A stretch of DNA of 53,483 nucleotides from a bacterium (GTDB lineage Bacteria > Desulfobacterota > DSWW01): NCBI GenBank assembly GCA_028277985.1, contig JANQFG010000049.1:1-53483 (forward strand), read 5' to 3'. The notes under the pieces were generated by a model. That model had not been told where the DNA came from. It did no database searches and saw only the letters and a program-made list of their open reading frames with translations. Each line of letters starts with the position of its first letter. Within the stretch, counting starts at the first letter, position 1. A program made the translations under genes and the position numbers. This document shows, piece by piece, positions 37,212-48,275 of the stretch.

Positions 37212-38279
37212 CTACATGGATGCTGCCTTCTTGTCTTCTTCTGCGGGTCCTGAGAGGTCGGATTCGGTGGCGACCCGGTTTCTTCCGGTTTCCTTTGCAA
37301 AGTAGAGCGCCTGGTCGGATCGCCGGACCAAGTCGGTCGGGGCTTCGCCCTTTTGGTGCTGCCCGACACCGATCGAGACGGTGATCTGACCGAGATAGGT
37401 GGAAGAGCCTGCCTTCTTCAACCTCCCCTGCGCGAAGACCACTCGGACGCTTTCAGCGACCTTCTGGCACTCTTCCAGAGAAGTCTCCGGCAGTATGACC
37501 GAGAATTCCTCCCCTCCGTAGCGGGCTACGAAGTCGGTCTCTCTGACGACCTCCTTGATCCGCGCCGCCGTGAATTTCAATACCTCATCGCCGACGATGT
37601 GCCCGTGCTGGTCGTTGAACTTCTTGAAGTGGTCGATGTCGATCATCATGAGGGAAAGGGGATTCCCGCCTGCCGAACTCTCTTCAACAGCCTTCGCCAA
37701 TCTCTCGTCGAAGGCCTTTCGATTCGCAGCGCCTGTCAGAAAATCGACCAGCGCTTCGGTCTTTGCGCGCTCGAATTCCTTCTTGAGCTCTTCCAGCTCT
37801 TCAGCGGCGTTCTTCATCGTGTTCTGCATCGACCTGCCGGATTCTCCCAGTTCTTTGGTTCTGTCGATGATCTCGTCAACGATGGTGCGGATATCCTGGA
37901 CGGATGACTGGTCCGAGAGCTTCTCGAGGGAGGCGGAAACCAGCGTCTCGTATTCGTCCGACTGTTCGTTGAAGTTTCCGAACGTACCCAGAAGCCCACC
38001 AAGAACGTTGCGCAGACTCTCCCTTAGAGCAAGCGCGGCCGTTTCATCCTTCTCCGCACAATAGCGGCGATATAGCATCTCACAGGCTTCCTCTGAGAAC
38101 GATTCGCCCTGTTCGATCATTCGATCGATGGCGCCCTTCAATTCCTTGTCGGTTCCGGCCACATAGCGATACCAGGTAGCATAGTTCATGGGTGTCGTCG
38201 GAATCCCGTTCTGGACCATCAAGGGCAGGGTCAATCGGGTAAAGGCAGCAGATTCCTCAACGACGGTTGCTTCGGCCAT
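37212..38279 (-). CDS. Diguanylate cyclase with a helical N-terminal domain
   Basis: The 355-residue soluble protein makes c-di-GMP from two GTP. The catalytic motif is RYGGEEFSVILPE, with a full inhibitory RxxD site (RETD) five residues before it. The GGDEF domain covers about 180-340. The first 170 residues are helical (NYATWYRYVAG; RSMQNTMKNAAEELEELKKE), a cytoplasmic sensory or dimerisation region seen in other GGDEF proteins. No REC domain or membrane segment is visible, so control by the neighbouring kinases would have to be indirect. It is 86 bases after the REC-kinase. It is the only intact cyclase in the window and opposes the HD-GYP protein at the operon end. Confidence 0.93.
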   Translation of the reverse strand: MAEATVVEESAAFTRLTLPLMVQNGIPTTPMNYATWYRYVAGTDKELKGAIDRMIEQGESFSEEACEMLYRRYCAEKDETAALALRESLRNVLGGLLGTFGNFNEQSDEYETLVSASLEKLSDQSSVQDIRTIVDEIIDRTKELGESGRSMQNTMKNAAEELEELKKEFERAKTEALVDFLTGAANRKAFDERLAKAVEESSAGGNPLSLMMIDIDHFKKFNDQHGHIVGDEVLKFTAARIKEVVRETDFVARYGGEEFSVILPETSLEECQKVAESVRVVFAQGRLKKAGSSTYLGQITVSIGVGQHQKGEAPTDLVRRSDQALYFAKETGRNRVATESDLSGPAEEDKKAASM

Positions 38280-38365
38280 GCTTCAACTCCTTCTCCTCTT
38301 TGGTTTTCACCTGCGTGAATGCTCAAAGAAATTCCGGACGATCCCATCGGATGGGATCATCCGGT

Positions 38366-39595
38366 TCATGCGCTGCGTTTGTCCTCCCCGCTTCGCTGCC
38401 TCCCCTCTGTGGGATCTCTTTCCGCTGCGGCCTGTTGGGATTGGGACGCGCTCGGCATCGTGAAGAAGAAGGTGCAACCTTCTCCCCTTCGGCTCTCCAG
38501 CCAGATATTCCCTCCGTAATGGAGGACGATCTCCTTGGAAATCGGAAGGCCCAATCCCGTCCCTCCGGGCTTGTCGGTCAATGCATCCGGACACACCTGG
38601 CTCAGCTTGTCGAAGATGACCTCGAAATCCTGTTCCTCGATGCCGATTCCCTGATCCGAGATGGCAAACTTGATCAAGGGGGAAGGCTCACCGAAACGCT
38701 TTCCTTCCAGCACCTCCGCCCAGATCCGGACGATCCCGCCCGTGGGCGAGAACTTGATCGCATTGTTCAGTAGATTCGTCACAACCTGTTGAATTCGATC
38801 CCGATCCGCGAAAAGCAGAGGCATGTCGGGCGGAACGGTCTGTCTCAACTGAAGGCCTTTCTCTTCGAGCAGCGGTTGCTGCACCCGGACCGAATCTCGG
38901 ACAATCTCATCCAGGCCGACGAGACCGTCGTTCCAGAACATCTTCTCGCCTTCGATCTTCGAGATGTCCAGCACGTTGTCGACCAGACGGGTCAACCGCT
39001 CGCTCTCGGACCGGATGATCTCCAGGAATTCCCTCTGCTCTTCCGGGCTCGTGTCATCATAGGTAAGGAGGATCTCCGAGAAGGACCGGATCGATGTGAG
39101 GGGTGTACGAAACTCATGAGAGACAGATGAAAGGAAGGTGTCTTTCGCCTTGTCGAGGGTCTTGAGCTCCTCGTAGGCTTTGCTCAAGTCTGTTATGGCA
39201 CGGTTCGCACGGAGCAAGTAGCGAATCCTGTGGGGAAGAATGGTCCAGTTCAGAGGCTTGCTGGTGAAGTCCGTGGCCCCCACCTCGTATGCACGGTTGA
39301 TCGATTCCTCATCATCCAGGCCGGTCATCATCAGGATGGGGACCCCCCCACCCGCTTCCGATTCTCGGATCTTCTGGCAGACCTCGAATCCATCGAGGCC
39401 CGGCATGATCACGTCCAGCAAAACGATGTCCGGTCCGGTCCTCTCGAAGACCGACAGGCCTTCTTCTCCGTCGCAAGCCTCCTCCACAAGAAAGCCGGCC
39501 TGCTCGAGACACTCCCGGACGAGGATCCTCGAATTCAGATCATCATCCACGATGAGGATCTTGCGCCCGGTCCTGTCGTCACTCTGTTCCGTCAT
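38366..39595 (-). CDS. Cytoplasmic REC-HisKA-HATPase sensor kinase
   Basis: The 409-residue protein starts with a receiver ([15 protein letters not shown]; Asp in [23 protein letters not shown]), then a short linker, HisKA ([20 protein letters not shown]) and HATPase ([43 protein letters not shown]). It has no membrane segment, PAS or HPt. A receiver-first kinase of this type can take phosphate from an upstream kinase and pass on a second signal. Its sequence is clearly less similar to the paralogous hybrid kinases around it. The start overlaps the previous gene's stop by four bases (ATGA). Confidence 0.93.
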   Translation of the reverse strand: MTEQSDDRTGRKILIVDDDLNSRILVRECLEQAGFLVEEACDGEEGLSVFERTGPDIVLLDVIMPGLDGFEVCQKIRESEAGGGVPILMMTGLDDEESINRAYEVGATDFTSKPLNWTILPHRIRYLLRANRAITDLSKAYEELKTLDKAKDTFLSSVSHEFRTPLTSIRSFSEILLTYDDTSPEEQREFLEIIRSESERLTRLVDNVLDISKIEGEKMFWNDGLVGLDEIVRDSVRVQQPLLEEKGLQLRQTVPPDMPLLFADRDRIQQVVTNLLNNAIKFSPTGGIVRIWAEVLEGKRFGEPSPLIKFAISDQGIGIEEQDFEVIFDKLSQVCPDALTDKPGGTGLGLPISKEIVLHYGGNIWLESRRGEGCTFFFTMPSASQSQQAAAERDPTEGRQRSGEDKRSA

Positions 39596-42500
39596 GCCTG
39601 ATACCTTTCTAATTCTGCCATCAGCTCATCTCGCACGGATTCGTACTCTTCCTCGATCCGGGATACGCACTGATTGATTCCATCCTTTGATGCCACGTCC
39701 TGGGACACCTCCAGCTCCTCACACAGCTCGGCCAGCCGCAGGGCACCCACGTTTGCGCTGCTCGATTTCAAGCTGTGGGCCCGGCTCTTCAGGCCAGCCC
39801 CGTCCCCCTGGGTCGAAGCCTGGCGCAATGCTTCCAGGAGCCGAAGCGAGTCTTCCAGATAGAGGTTGATCACGCGGGAGAGCAGATGCGGCTTCCCCTG
39901 GCGCTCCAGGGCCCGGATTGTCTCCAGAGCTTCGGGATCAATCGAAACGCGTTCTGTCTCATCGCCGTGTGAGGCCTCCACACCTTGCCGGTCCGTATCA
40001 TCCGCACCATTTTGTCTCGCGCGCATAGGTTTCAACCGTCGTCCCAGCACCTCACTCAGCTGAGCCTGACTGAAGGGCTTGGCCAGATAATCATCCATAC
40101 CTGAGGCCAGGCATCTGTCTCGGTCTCCCTCCATTGCATGAGCCGTCAGGGCCACGATCGGCAGACGTTTCTTTGACTCTCCCGCAGCGAATTCGCTCTG
40201 CCGGATCCGCTCGGTCGCCTGGTACCCATCCATCTCCGGCATCTGACAATCCATCAGAATCAGGTCGAAATCGGTCCTTGAAACCGCCTCCACGACTTGC
40301 CGGCCGTTCACCGCGATCTCTGTCCGGCACCCGAGGGCCTCGAGCATACCCAGGGCCACCTCCTGGTTCACCGGGTTGTCCTCGGCCAGCAGGACAAAGG
40401 CATCGAATCCGTCTTCGTCCCGCAACGGGGCCTCCACCCTCGGCGTCTCTGACACCAATCCGCGTACTACGGCAACCAGGCAATTGTAGAGTTGCGACGC
40501 ACGCACCGGCTTGGTCAACCAGGCGGAAATGCCGGCCTTCTCTCGTTCCTCCTCGGCCACATTCATGTCCACCGAAGTCAAAATGATCCGTCGTGCATTC
40601 CTGAGGATCGGGTCCTGCTCCATGGTCGAGGCCACCTCGAACCCGTCCATGATGGGCATGTGGTAGTCGAGGATGACCAGGTCAAAGGCACGGCCCTCGT
40701 CGGCTGCGCGGTGCAGCCGTTCCAGCGCCTCGGGCCCGCTTTGGACGCTGCCGTTTCGCATGCCCCAGGAGGACACCTGCTGCTCGAGGATCTCCCGGTT
40801 GGTCTTGTTGTCATCCACGATGAGCACCCGCAGATTTTGCAGGTCTTGACCGTGGGGCCCCGAAGACCGGCTCAACTCGGTTCCTCTTGGAAATCGTGCC
40901 GTGAACCAGAAAGTGGATCCCACGCCCGGCCGGCTTTCCACACCGACCTCCCCACCCATCATCTCGGCCAGCTGCCGACTGATAGCCAGGCCCAGGCCCG
41001 TCCCGCCAAACCTTCGGGTGGTCGAACCGTCCGCCTGGGAGAAGACCTCGAAGATGCGCTCTTGTTCCGCCCTGTCGATACCTACTCCCGTGTCGGCCAC
41101 CTCGAAACGCAGCAGGACGTCTCCTCGGGACTCCTCGAGACAACGGACCCGTGCCACCACTTCGCCCCGCTCGGTAAACTTGACCGCGTTACCGACCAGA
41201 TTGCACAGGACCTGCGTCAGGCGCAGCCTGTCGCCGCGCAGCGAGCTAGGCACATCCCTTCTCAGATCACAGGCAATCTCCAATCCCTTGCGGTGCGCTC
41301 TTTCCGCAAACAGGACCATCGTCTCTTCGACAGCATCACGCAGATCGAAGTCCGATCTTTCCAGCTCGAGCTTGCCTGCCTCGATCTTGGACAAATCGAG
41401 GATATCGTTGATGATCCGGAGCAGGTCTTCGCTCGAACGCCGGGCCGTCTCTGCGAAATGCCTCTGTCTCTCCGTGAGGTCCGTCTCGGAGAGGAGATCG
41501 ATCATGCCCATCACGCCGTTCATGGGGGTGCGGATCTCGTGGCTCATGTTCGCCAGAAACTGTGACTTGGCCCTGCTCGCAGTTTCGGCCGCCTCCTTCG
41601 CCTGCCGCAAGGCCTCCTCGGCGTGCTTGCGGTCGGTGATGTCCTGAGCCACACACAAGAATCCCGCTGTCTCTTCTCCCTTCTTCAACTCGGAAGTGGA
41701 AACGGATACTGGAATCCGGTCGCCGTTCTTCGTTACGAGAACTCGTTCCGCGTTTCCTCCGGACCCATCGCACATCAATATCTCCGGTGCCGGCTTGCCG
41801 CTCGATTCTGCACCTTCCTCCACGAGAACCTGTGGAAGCGGTCTTCCGATCAATTCGCTTTCGTCATAGCCGAGGAGGTCCAGGGTCGCCTGATTCCACG
41901 ACTGGACCGTGGCGTCCCTGTTGACGACGATGAGCGGATCCACCATGGATTTCAGGATATTGTCCAGATAGTCCTTGGAGACGGTCGTCTGCTTCAGGCC
42001 CTGCGTCATCGTCTGAAAAGAGGTCCACAAGTCCCCGATCTCATCCCGGCTCCCGGTGGGAGGCTCCATCAGCAGATCCAGATTCCCCTTGGCGACTTCC
42101 GTTGTCGCTCCGGACAGAGCCTTTATGGAAGAGACGATTCTCTGTGTGGTCACGGCGAGGGTCACCGTAATCAGGACAAAGCACGCAATGGCGATCCAGA
42201 AAGCCTGCCGGAATTCCGCCTTCATCTCCTCCAAAGTCCGGGCCATGAAGGCGTCCGCGTCCTGTTTCTGTCCCTTGAGCATTTCGTTCAGATGGATCCC
42301 CAGCCTCTCCTGCTGCGAGGTGATCACACCGGAACGACCTCTTGCAGCATTGTCGCACTCGCTCAGATCGTCGCTTTCTTCAAAGCATTCGATGAGAAAC
42401 AAGGCAAACGAACGGGCATTCCGGTAGTAGTCGTTGAAGTCTTTCCGCACAGCGAGAAGATCGGGACTCTTCTCAAGGGGTCCCTTTTCCATCAGGTTCG

Positions 42501-42897
42501 TCAGATGCCCAAGGAATGCGGTCTTCCCCTCTTCGCTTCTGGAAAGCAGAAGGGTTTCCCCCGTGGTGACCGCGTCGTTGAAATGGCGGGTCGTCTCCTC
42601 GAAGGCGGCAACCAGCGAAACCGTTTCCGAAAACAGAGGAAATGTCCGGTCCCTCACTCTGGTCAGCTTGGAGGACAGGTTCTCCATGGCCCTGATGTTC
42701 AACAGGAAGATGACGCTCAACGCCGCGACAAAGCACAGCAAGAGAATCGCTGATTTCCATCTCAATGAAAGACGAAACAAGGGAACTTCCCCTTTCCTCA
42801 GGACAACGAGGAATTCCTGGCCCTTTTCAGATCCTTCCTGCGACAACGCGTCACTTGACCGAAAGAACCTTGACACCCTCGCGAGGTGTCGAAGCAT
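39592..42897 (-). CDS. Hybrid histidine kinase with HAMP and PAS, two RECs and HPt
   Basis: The 1101-residue protein has two membrane segments (about 48-68 and 235-255) framing a helical periplasmic sensor, then HAMP (about 255-310), PAS (about 325-440), HisKA ([15 protein letters not shown]), HATPase, REC1 ([13 protein letters not shown]), REC2 ([17 protein letters not shown]) and HPt ([16 protein letters not shown]). From ATG 42897 it would overlap the binding-protein gene by 47 bases in another frame. A TTG at 42780, eight bases after AAAGGGG, would begin right before the first membrane segment and remove the overlap. The pairing with an upstream porin and periplasmic binding protein suggests that the binding protein presents a ligand to it (inference). 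Confidence 0.9.
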   Translation of the reverse strand: MLRHLARVSRFFRSSDALSQEGSEKGQEFLVVLRKGEVPLFRLSLRWKSAILLLCFVAALSVIFLLNIRAMENLSSKLTRVRDRTFPLFSETVSLVAAFEETTRHFNDAVTTGETLLLSRSEEGKTAFLGHLTNLMEKGPLEKSPDLLAVRKDFNDYYRNARSFALFLIECFEESDDLSECDNAARGRSGVITSQQERLGIHLNEMLKGQKQDADAFMARTLEEMKAEFRQAFWIAIACFVLITVTLAVTTQRIVSSIKALSGATTEVAKGNLDLLMEPPTGSRDEIGDLWTSFQTMTQGLKQTTVSKDYLDNILKSMVDPLIVVNRDATVQSWNQATLDLLGYDESELIGRPLPQVLVEEGAESSGKPAPEILMCDGSGGNAERVLVTKNGDRIPVSVSTSELKKGEETAGFLCVAQDITDRKHAEEALRQAKEAAETASRAKSQFLANMSHEIRTPMNGVMGMIDLLSETDLTERQRHFAETARRSSEDLLRIINDILDLSKIEAGKLELERSDFDLRDAVEETMVLFAERAHRKGLEIACDLRRDVPSSLRGDRLRLTQVLCNLVGNAVKFTERGEVVARVRCLEESRGDVLLRFEVADTGVGIDRAEQERIFEVFSQADGSTTRRFGGTGLGLAISRQLAEMMGGEVGVESRPGVGSTFWFTARFPRGTELSRSSGPHGQDLQNLRVLIVDDNKTNREILEQQVSSWGMRNGSVQSGPEALERLHRAADEGRAFDLVILDYHMPIMDGFEVASTMEQDPILRNARRIILTSVDMNVAEEEREKAGISAWLTKPVRASQLYNCLVAVVRGLVSETPRVEAPLRDEDGFDAFVLLAEDNPVNQEVALGMLEALGCRTEIAVNGRQVVEAVSRTDFDLILMDCQMPEMDGYQATERIRQSEFAAGESKKRLPIVALTAHAMEGDRDRCLASGMDDYLAKPFSQAQLSEVLGRRLKPMRARQNGADDTDRQGVEASHGDETERVSIDPEALETIRALERQGKPHLLSRVINLYLEDSLRLLEALRQASTQGDGAGLKSRAHSLKSSSANVGALRLAELCEELEVSQDVASKDGINQCVSRIEEEYESVRDELMAELERYQA

Positions 42898-43294
42898 CTA
42901 TGTATCCCACTGCACCTTGCGAGGTGCGAACGAACTCCACGATCTCCTCTTCCGTGGCGAATGATTTCGGAGGCATGCCGGTTCCGGTGAAGATCGCTCG
43001 TTTCCAGAAGCTCTTATACTGGGCGGGCGTTCTCTTGACGATCACTTTCAGGAATTCCTGGTGGGCAGGGCCCTTTTTCAGGTTGACCGGCACGATGCTG
43101 GCACCCGTCTCCCATTGTGTTCTCTTCCCCAGGAAGATGGCCTGGAGCGTCACACGATCGAGCTCGGTCTCCGTGACGCCATCGTTCACGATGACCAGCA
43201 AATCGGCTCCGGCTACATCGGCGAAGACGCACAGCGAGATCAGTGTCACGCATAAGAACATGATCATCGTCTTTGCTCTTGCCACTCGCTTCAT
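42851..43294 (-). CDS. Small periplasmic phosphate-binding-protein-like subunit
   Basis: The 147-residue protein has a signal peptide (1-29, ending AGA) and a PstS-like half-lobe: [30 protein letters not shown], then [30 protein letters not shown] and GAVGYID. This short form is about half the size of a transport-type binding protein and has no ABC partners here. It is placed between a porin (15 bases upstream) and a hybrid kinase, so it is more likely a sensory ligand-binding subunit than a transporter part. An alternative is a phosphate- or oxyanion-scavenging role. Confidence 0.85.
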   Translation of the reverse strand: MKRVARAKTMIMFLCVTLISLCVFADVAGADLLVIVNDGVTETELDRVTLQAIFLGKRTQWETGASIVPVNLKKGPAHQEFLKVIVKRTPAQYKSFWKRAIFTGTGMPPKSFATEEEIVEFVRTSQGAVGYIDASTPREGVKVLSVK

Positions 43295-43309
43295 GCCGCT
43301 CTCACGTGC

Positions 43310-44599
43310 TCAGAAGTAGAAGGTTGTCCTGAACGCGAACAGTCCCCAGTGTCTTTCCACATCCGTCGGATTGGCAGGCCCTTCGATCAGGGCGGCCCCA
43401 TCCATGATGTGTCCCTCGACCTTGACCAGCCAGAAGGGCTTGATGTCCCAGCGGAAGCTCAATGCCCAGTCTCTCAGCCATCCGTAGTAGTCGGGCTTTC
43501 CTCTCGACTCGTAGAAACTACCGCCTCGATCCTTCGCATCAGGATGGAACACGGAGTAGTACGTTCCAATTTCGAATCGATCGAACAAGCGGTATCTGGC
43601 CTGGACGTAGAAGCCCTCCATATTTTGTTGCACGCCGGTAATGTCCGGAAGATCAGGAACCCCTGGAGGGGCGGCTACTGTGATGTCACTTCTCTGGTAG
43701 TAGTACTCCCCGGCCAGGATGAGGTTTCCGATTGTGAATTCGGCGGACAAGATGCCTGCATACTTGATGGTATATCCTACTGTGACAGGGTACTGAATGG
43801 TGTACTGGAGCATGGGCACTTCCGGCACGGGCAGGATGCTGCCCACCAGTATCCCTTCCATCTCGGTCTCGTTCTTGAAGACGCTCACCCCAACCCGGAG
43901 TCCTTCGAGGGGCGTGTTCCACCTGAGAACCCCACCGAAGATGTATTTCACCTCCACCGCGAGATCCCCCAGCGTGAGATACGCGTCAAAGGGCATGTAT
44001 TCCTCTGTTTTTGTTGTGATGTAATCACGCAGGACGGGGGCGTTGTCGGCATCGATCGTCCCACCGAAAATCTCGTACTCGAAGTCCCCCCAGGAGGCTG
44101 CGGGCAGAACTCCGTAGAGTTCGCCTCCGAGGTACGCATTCATGAAATCGCGCATATTCTCCGTGTAGATGGACTGCGGGAGAAAGATGGAGGTTCGCAC
44201 CATGTCCAGATCTCGCTCCCGGTTGTAAAGCCCGACGGGATTCTTGATCTTGCCTGCACGAATGCCGAGCCAGTCTTTCCACCTGTAATCGCCCACGGCC
44301 CAGTCAAGAACGACGTCGAAATTGCCTTCATCACCGAAGTCACGGGCGAGAATCTGAACGCCTATCCTCAACTTCTCAATCGGCTCGGTATTGAAGTTGA
44401 GGCCCACATCGCTGAAGGCAAAGGTCCCGTTCTCCGTCGGAAGCCCCAGGAAATCGTTGTCCGTGGACTTGACATAACCCGGGCTGACAAAGCCGTGGAT
44501 GGACACCGAGGCAATGTCAAAGGCCAGCGCAGTTGTGCTTAAAAACAGAACGACGTGATACACAAGCAGCGAACATACTGTTTTTGTTGGCTTTCTCAT
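43310..44599 (-). CDS. Outer-membrane porin-like beta-barrel protein
   Basis: The protein of 429 residues has a signal peptide (ending ALAF) and then regular amphipathic strands (SIHGFVSPGYVKSTDNDFLG; FNTEPIEKLRIGVQILARDFG; WLGIRAGKIKNPVGLYNRERD) and a terminal Phe in FRTTFYF. The motif KIKNPVGLYN is common in phosphate- or dicarboxylate-selective porin-like barrels. It probably admits a small solute to the periplasm. The ATG at 44599 is preferred to a GTG two codons earlier. It is 15 bases ahead of the binding-protein gene and 160 bases after the CHASE8 kinase, so a new transcript may begin here, although no clear promoter was found. Confidence 0.85.
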   Translation of the reverse strand: MRKPTKTVCSLLVYHVVLFLSTTALAFDIASVSIHGFVSPGYVKSTDNDFLGLPTENGTFAFSDVGLNFNTEPIEKLRIGVQILARDFGDEGNFDVVLDWAVGDYRWKDWLGIRAGKIKNPVGLYNRERDLDMVRTSIFLPQSIYTENMRDFMNAYLGGELYGVLPAASWGDFEYEIFGGTIDADNAPVLRDYITTKTEEYMPFDAYLTLGDLAVEVKYIFGGVLRWNTPLEGLRVGVSVFKNETEMEGILVGSILPVPEVPMLQYTIQYPVTVGYTIKYAGILSAEFTIGNLILAGEYYYQRSDITVAAPPGVPDLPDITGVQQNMEGFYVQARYRLFDRFEIGTYYSVFHPDAKDRGGSFYESRGKPDYYGWLRDWALSFRWDIKPFWLVKVEGHIMDGAALIEGPANPTDVERHWGLFAFRTTFYF

Positions 44600-44759
44600 A
44601 ACCACGACTCGGTCTGGTGAATGGGGAGATCCCGCCCTCGTCCGAGGGACAAAGAGGCGGGCCGTTCCGTGTCTTCAATGTTGGTACCTAGATCGGTTTA
44701 ACCAGAGGATTTCTTTATGTTTTTTTAGGTTTTTGTCCTTTCAGAAAGCACTTTCCATG

Positions 44760-47639
44760 TCACGCAGCCTCCCTGGCCAATTCTGCGGTCAATTCCCTTC
44801 GGACAGACTCGTATTCACTCTCCAGAAGGGCCAGCCTCTCAAGGATCAGAACCTTCGATTCGTGTTCTTCCGTGGTCTCCAGCTCCCTGCAAAACCCTGC
44901 CAATCGGAGAGCGCCCACATTGGCGCTGCTCGACTTCAGGCTGTGGGCCTGACGCTTCAACTCCTTCTCATCGCCCCGGGAAAGGGCCTGGCGCAATGCT
45001 TCCAGGAGTCGCAACGAATCCTCGAGATAGATGCTGATCACGCGCGCGAGCAGGTCCGGCTTGCCCTGGTGCTGCAGGGCCCGCAGATTCTCCAGGGTCC
45101 CCCGGTCGATGGCGGCATGTTCCGCCCCTGCTTGCGCAGAAGCCTCGGAACCCTGTTCGCCATCCCCCGCTTCACAGGGCTCTACAGCCGGCTTCTTCGC
45201 CAACCACTTCTTCAGGACCTCCGCGAGTTGCTGCTGGGTAAAGGGCTTGCTCAGATAGTCGTCCATCCCGGCGGCCAGGCACCGCTCGCGGTCACCCTCC
45301 ATGGCGTTTGCAGTCAAGGCGATGATGGGCAATGGACCTCCATCCCTTTCGCTCTCTCCTAATCTCTCTTTTCGTATCCGGTCGGTTGCCTCATAGCCGT
45401 CCATGACGGGCATCTGGCAGTCCATCAGAATCAGATCGAAACGTTGCAGGGCTACTGCCTCCGCGGCCTCCAGTCCGTTTGCAGCCACCTCTACACGGCA
45501 CCCGAGGACCTCGAGCATGTTCAGCGCCACTTCCTGGTTGACCGGGTTGTCCTCTGCAAGCAGGATAGACGCGTCGAACATCTCCTTCGGGCCTTTTTCC
45601 GAATCCGCCCACACGACCGGCTCAGGGCCGGCCGGCAGGGTCCCTGCCATGATATCCGCGATGCAATCGAACAGGCGGGAGGCCCGCACCGGTTTGGTCA
45701 GACAGGCGGAGATCCCGCACCTGCGCATTTCCTGCTCGCCGAGGCCCTGGTCCACGGAGGTGAGGATCAGCCGCTTCACGCTCCTCAGGGCGGGACCCGC
45801 CTCGATTGCAGATGCGACCTCCAGCCCGTCCATCTCCGGCATTTGATAGTCGAGGATCACCACGTCGTACGGGTCCTCCTCCTGGACCGCGGACCGAAGC
45901 AGCGACAGGCCGGCCTTGCCGCTGTCCGCACTGTCCTGTCTCATCCCCCAGGCAACGACCTGATGCTTGAGAATCTCCCGGTTGGTCCGGTTGTCATCCA
46001 CGATCAGCACGCGAAGGTCCCGGAGGCTTTGCAGAACCTTCCTCGGCCGGGTCCCCTCCGGTCGCCCTTCCAGACGAGCCGTGAACCAGAAGGTGGACCC
46101 CTTGCCGGCTTCGCTCTTGAGGCCGATCTCTCCACCCATCATTTCGGCAAGCTGGCGACCGATGGCCAGGCCGAGTCCTGTTCCTCCGAACCGGCGGGTC
46201 GTCGAGCCGTCTGCCTGGGAGAAGACGTCGAAGATCCGTCTCTGCGCCTCGGAGTCGATACCGATGCCCGTGTCCACGACCTCGAAGAGCAGCAGCGGAG
46301 CCGTCGGCTCCTTTTCGAGACAGGCTACCCGCACGACGACCTCACCCAGTCGGGTAAATTTGATGCCGTTGGCAACCAGGTTGCCCAGGATCTGGCAGAG
46401 CCGGATCGGGTCCCCCCGCAGGGAGACGGGCACGTCCTGCTCGATGTGGCACGCGATCTCGAGCCCCTTTCGCTGCGCCTGCTCAGCGAAGAGGACCACC
46501 GTTTCCTCCACCATATCGCGCAGGTCGAAGTTGACCCTTTCGAGCCTGAGCTTCCCTGCTTCGATCTTGGAGAAGTCCAGAATATCGTTGATGATCCTGA
46601 GCAGGGAGTCGCTCGAGCGTTTTGCGGTTTCCACGAAGCTTCGCTGCTTCCGGGTCAGCTCCGTATCGCTCACCAGGTCGATCATCCCCATCACCCCGTT
46701 CATGGGGGTGCGGATTTCGTGGCTCATGTTGGCCAGAAACTGGGATTTGGCGAGGCTCGCGGCTTCAGCCGCCTCCTTCGCCTCTTCCAGTTCCGATACG
46801 GTCTGCTCCAGTTCCTGATTCGCTTCGGCCAGCTCCGCCGTGCGCACCTTCACCTTTACTTCCAGGTGTTCCCGATGTTTCATCAGTTCCTGATCGCGGA
46901 GCTGGATCTCGCCGATCATCTCGTTGAAGCCGACCACGAGGGATCCGAGCTCGTCATCATTCTCCTTCTTCGCTCGAACCGCATAGTCCTTGTCCCGCGA
47001 CACCTGTTTCATCTTGCCCCCGAGGTCGAGAACGGGCCTGGATATGGTCTTCTGGAGTCGGCTCGCAAGGAGGTAGGCGATGAAAAAGCAGACGAGGGCC
47101 ACGCACAGCGTGACGACCACGAAGAGCAGAACGCGTCGATGGAGTTTGGTCAAATCGGACTGGATATAGACCGACCCGATTCGGTTCCCATCCAGGATGA
47201 TCTCTTCCGAGACTTCGAAGCTGTTACTCAGCAGGACTTGCCCCAGTCCCCATCCGAGGTCTTTAAAAAGTCCGAAGGCGGGGCGGTCTTCCCCTTGCCC
47301 AGGAGGCAAGGGGCCTTCGTCTTGCGATGAAGCAGCCGGGTATTCGGCGAAAACCGCACCCTCTTCGGTGAAGACACGGGCAGAGATAACACCCGGTTCT
47401 GCAACCAGAGAGGCAAGGCTCTCCTCTGCCGAGGCCCTGTCGTCAAACGAAAGCGCCGCCGTACAGTTCCTTCCAATGACCTTGGCCAGGATGGAAAGAT
47501 CTTCTACGATCCCGCGCGGCACCATGAAGAGCTCAACGCTCACGACTGCGACAAACCCGATGCACAGGGCCACACCGCTCGTGAAAAGCATCAGGCTCGT
47601 CAGTTTTCCCTTGATGGAAAGCTTTTCAAAGAATTGCAT
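44760..47639 (-). CDS. CHASE8-HAMP hybrid histidine kinase (two RECs and HPt)
   Basis: The 959-residue protein has a first membrane segment (about 15-37), a periplasmic CHASE8 domain (about 38-175; [21 protein letters not shown] and [18 protein letters not shown] are characteristic), a second membrane segment, HAMP and a coiled coil. These are followed by HisKA ([15 protein letters not shown]), HATPase, REC1 ([13 protein letters not shown]), REC2 ([17 protein letters not shown]) and HPt ([16 protein letters not shown]). The CHASE8-HAMP front end is the one used by the diguanylate cyclase YfiN/TpbB, which YfiR represses in the periplasm. Here the yfiR-like gene lies 20 bases upstream, so YfiR probably controls this kinase instead of a cyclase. 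Start has a GGGGAA site. Confidence 0.93.
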   Translation of the reverse strand: MQFFEKLSIKGKLTSLMLFTSGVALCIGFVAVVSVELFMVPRGIVEDLSILAKVIGRNCTAALSFDDRASAEESLASLVAEPGVISARVFTEEGAVFAEYPAASSQDEGPLPPGQGEDRPAFGLFKDLGWGLGQVLLSNSFEVSEEIILDGNRIGSVYIQSDLTKLHRRVLLFVVVTLCVALVCFFIAYLLASRLQKTISRPVLDLGGKMKQVSRDKDYAVRAKKENDDELGSLVVGFNEMIGEIQLRDQELMKHREHLEVKVKVRTAELAEANQELEQTVSELEEAKEAAEAASLAKSQFLANMSHEIRTPMNGVMGMIDLVSDTELTRKQRSFVETAKRSSDSLLRIINDILDFSKIEAGKLRLERVNFDLRDMVEETVVLFAEQAQRKGLEIACHIEQDVPVSLRGDPIRLCQILGNLVANGIKFTRLGEVVVRVACLEKEPTAPLLLFEVVDTGIGIDSEAQRRIFDVFSQADGSTTRRFGGTGLGLAIGRQLAEMMGGEIGLKSEAGKGSTFWFTARLEGRPEGTRPRKVLQSLRDLRVLIVDDNRTNREILKHQVVAWGMRQDSADSGKAGLSLLRSAVQEEDPYDVVILDYQMPEMDGLEVASAIEAGPALRSVKRLILTSVDQGLGEQEMRRCGISACLTKPVRASRLFDCIADIMAGTLPAGPEPVVWADSEKGPKEMFDASILLAEDNPVNQEVALNMLEVLGCRVEVAANGLEAAEAVALQRFDLILMDCQMPVMDGYEATDRIRKERLGESERDGGPLPIIALTANAMEGDRERCLAAGMDDYLSKPFTQQQLAEVLKKWLAKKPAVEPCEAGDGEQGSEASAQAGAEHAAIDRGTLENLRALQHQGKPDLLARVISIYLEDSLRLLEALRQALSRGDEKELKRQAHSLKSSSANVGALRLAGFCRELETTEEHESKVLILERLALLESEYESVRRELTAELAREAA

Positions 47640-47659
47640 ACTGTTCCCCGAATATTCCC

Positions 47660-48205
47660 CTATCGGACGATCTTCGCCAGTTTCATCAACTGCGAGCTGA
47701 CCTTGAGATCAGCCTCTTTCGTAGCCTCCGGGTTGATTTCGAACCTGAGCTTCTTGCCTGCGTCTATGAAGCCGATACAGCCGCCCTGCTTGGCGAATCC
47801 CGTAAGATCGCTCACCGTGAGAACGGACCGATCCTTGAGTCGCGATAGAATCTCGGTCAGGCGGTCCTGTTCCGATCGAGCGATGAAGACCATGTGGGAT
47901 TTCTCGGCCTCGAGGATATCCGCGCATCGAATGACCCTGAGCGCTCTGCCCCGAACCAGTTTTCCCTCCAACGATTTCAGGGCCGGCCCGAAAGGATCGT
48001 CTCCGAGCACGCAGAGCCTGAAGGTCCCCTCGCTGCTGGAGAAGGCCTTGTCGGGCCATTCCACGAACTTGGCGAAGTTGTACAGAAAGGCCGCCTTGAC
48101 CTTGTATTCCACGAGTGCCTCATCCTGGCCCAGGACAGGCGCCGGAATGACCAGGCCCAGACAGACTACAAACAGGGCGACCCTTATGAACAACTTCGAC
48201 CTCAT
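47660..48205 (-). CDS. yfiR: YfiR-family periplasmic regulator
   Basis: The 181-residue protein has a signal peptide (1-26, ending VLGQ) and the YfiR/DUF4154 signature: [47 protein letters not shown] and [19 protein letters not shown]. Three mature Cys are present (65, 94, 143). The first pair could match the redox-sensing disulfide of Pseudomonas YfiR; the second pair is incomplete. In YfiBNR, YfiR holds the CHASE8 protein YfiN inactive. Here it lies between a TonB receptor and a CHASE8 hybrid kinase and probably regulates the kinase. No YfiB lipoprotein is near; the OmpA-domain gene at 3969 is far away. Confidence 0.92.
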   Translation of the reverse strand: MRSKLFIRVALFVVCLGLVIPAPVLGQDEALVEYKVKAAFLYNFAKFVEWPDKAFSSSEGTFRLCVLGDDPFGPALKSLEGKLVRGRALRVIRCADILEAEKSHMVFIARSEQDRLTEILSRLKDRSVLTVSDLTGFAKQGGCIGFIDAGKKLRFEINPEATKEADLKVSSQLMKLAKIVR

Positions 48206-48275
48206 TCACGTGCTCCACAGAAGCTCGTCTCTGTACTGCATCTCAAACCGCTACTCAATGAGCGCACAGCTTCCA

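Noticed and set aside
44606..44759. Terminator or promoter in the gap before the porin gene
   Set aside because: Only an A/T-rich stretch and a tiny GAAAG/CTTTC stem are visible; neither reaches a usable match.
45444..47330. 628-residue open frame on the plus strand opposite the CHASE8 kinase
   Set aside because: It is an antisense shadow of kinase domains with no family features.
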